Source of the DNA: CBDDRG01 sp051306415
Lineage (GTDB): Bacteria > Pseudomonadota > Gammaproteobacteria > Pseudomonadales > Porticoccaceae
Assembly (NCBI GenBank): GCA_051306415.1
Contig: JBPPNE010000001.1
Coordinates: 1-12,390 of the forward strand
DNA length: 12,390 bases
Direction: 5' to 3'
Shown here: positions 11,840 to 12,390 of the stretch, in pieces
Position numbering within the stretch: the first letter of the stretch is position 1
Layout of the letters: each line of letters starts with the position of its first letter
The notes under the pieces: generated by a model
Database searches by the model: none
What the model was told of the DNA's origin: nothing
What the model saw: the letters and a program-made list of their open reading frames with translations, nothing else
Made by a program: the position numbers and the translations under genes

Positions 11840-12390
11840 ATGTCAATGAATACTACGATCCGCAAAACCACGGCTTTCAGAAAAACCGGGCTGGTACGAC
11901 TCGGTGCTGCCGCTGTCGCCCTCAGTGGCGCCATTGCCTTTGCCGCCCCCGCGTCCGCCGAAATAACGGCGTCCGCAGCGGTATCCAACATGTATCTGTG
12001 GCGGGGCCTTGATCTCGGCAACGGCGACCCCGCCGTGTCCGGCGACCTGCGCTACACCAACAGCGGTGCCTATGTCGGTTTGTGGGTCAGCAGTGGCGAC
12101 TCTACACTCGGCAACGAATACGACTACTACGCCGGCTACGGTAACAAAATCGGTGACTTCACTTACGACCTGAGTCTGTGGAACTACAACTATTCCGATG
12201 CCGGCCTGGATCCCAACAACCCGGGTTTCGATGTCAGCTCGGACACCACCGGTGATCTTACGGAGATCATTGCGACGCTGGGCTACGGTGGCTTTGTCAG
12301 CTTTTCGTACTATGACAATATCGCCGGCGCCAGCGGCTACGAGTACTACACGCTGAGCGGCACCTATGACCAGTTCTCTCTGACCCTGGG
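11840..12390 (+). CDS. TorF-family putative porin (Gcw_chp type), 3' end outside the window
   Basis: The frame is open from ATG 11840 to the window edge (183 complete codons). A signal peptide with a basic start (RKTTAFRK), a hydrophobic core and APASA|EI is cut after residue 40. The mature start ITASAAVSNMYLWRGLDLG, then DPAVSGDLRY, YVGLWVSSGD and NEYDYYAGY, are typical of the TorF/Gcw_chp outer-membrane beta-barrel family (short alternating strands rich in Tyr, Trp, Gly and Asp, with the conserved YxWRG). It should form a channel in the outer membrane. AGAGAGGG lies seven bases before the ATG. Preceding sigma-54-like boxes and an NtrC-like site suggest induction by nitrogen limitation and thus a role in letting urea or a related small nitrogen compound into the periplasm; that substrate is inferred only. 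Confidence 0.85.
   Translation, partial: MSMNTTIRKTTAFRKTGLVRLGAAAVALSGAIAFAAPASAEITASAAVSNMYLWRGLDLGNGDPAVSGDLRYTNSGAYVGLWVSSGDSTLGNEYDYYAGYGNKIGDFTYDLSLWNYNYSDAGLDPNNPGFDVSSDTTGDLTEIIATLGYGGFVSFSYYDNIAGASGYEYYTLSGTYDQFSLTL

Overview
The window looks like chromosomal DNA of a GC-rich gammaproteobacterium. The evidence is a TorF/Gcw_chp-type porin, a five-gene urea ABC transporter (urtABCDE) with the long proteobacterial UrtB, and sigma-54-like promoters. A marine or soil lineage would fit, but the genus cannot be fixed from the sequence.

Layout. Positions 1-210 hold the 3' end of an IS30-type transposase gene. A 139-bp dispersed repeat (212-350) follows, with a second copy in the same orientation at 3699-3839. 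Between the copies lie two paralogous short-chain dehydrogenase (SDR) genes on the minus strand (376-1928), about 1 kb of mostly uninterpretable DNA (1929-3008) and an orphan ureG (3009-3617). The upstream SDR gene is cut by one in-frame amber codon immediately after its catalytic tyrosine. The intact SDR has cysteine at the usual catalytic asparagine position.

The centre is urtA-urtB-urtC-urtD-urtE (4078-9841, plus strand). A sigma-54-like promoter (3996-4011) with an NtrC-like site upstream precedes it, and a terminator-like attenuator hairpin separates urtA from urtB. UrtA binds urea in the periplasm, UrtB and UrtC form the membrane channel, and UrtD and UrtE are the ATPases. UreG, encoded just upstream, is the GTPase that loads nickel into urease, so import and hydrolysis of urea are linked. 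The urease structural genes and the other accessory genes are not in the window.

Downstream are a secreted glycine-rich, collagen-like protein of unknown function (9996-10979), a strong bidirectional terminator (11051-11076), two adjacent inverted-repeat elements including a 265-bp MITE-like element with TA duplications (11321-11585), and the start of a TorF-family porin gene (11840 to the window edge). The porin gene is preceded by two tandem sigma-54-like boxes exactly 21 bp apart and by NtrC-like sites. The main inference is a nitrogen-starvation urea-scavenging locus in which transporter and outer-membrane porin share one regulatory design. No CRISPR array, tRNA or rRNA was seen.
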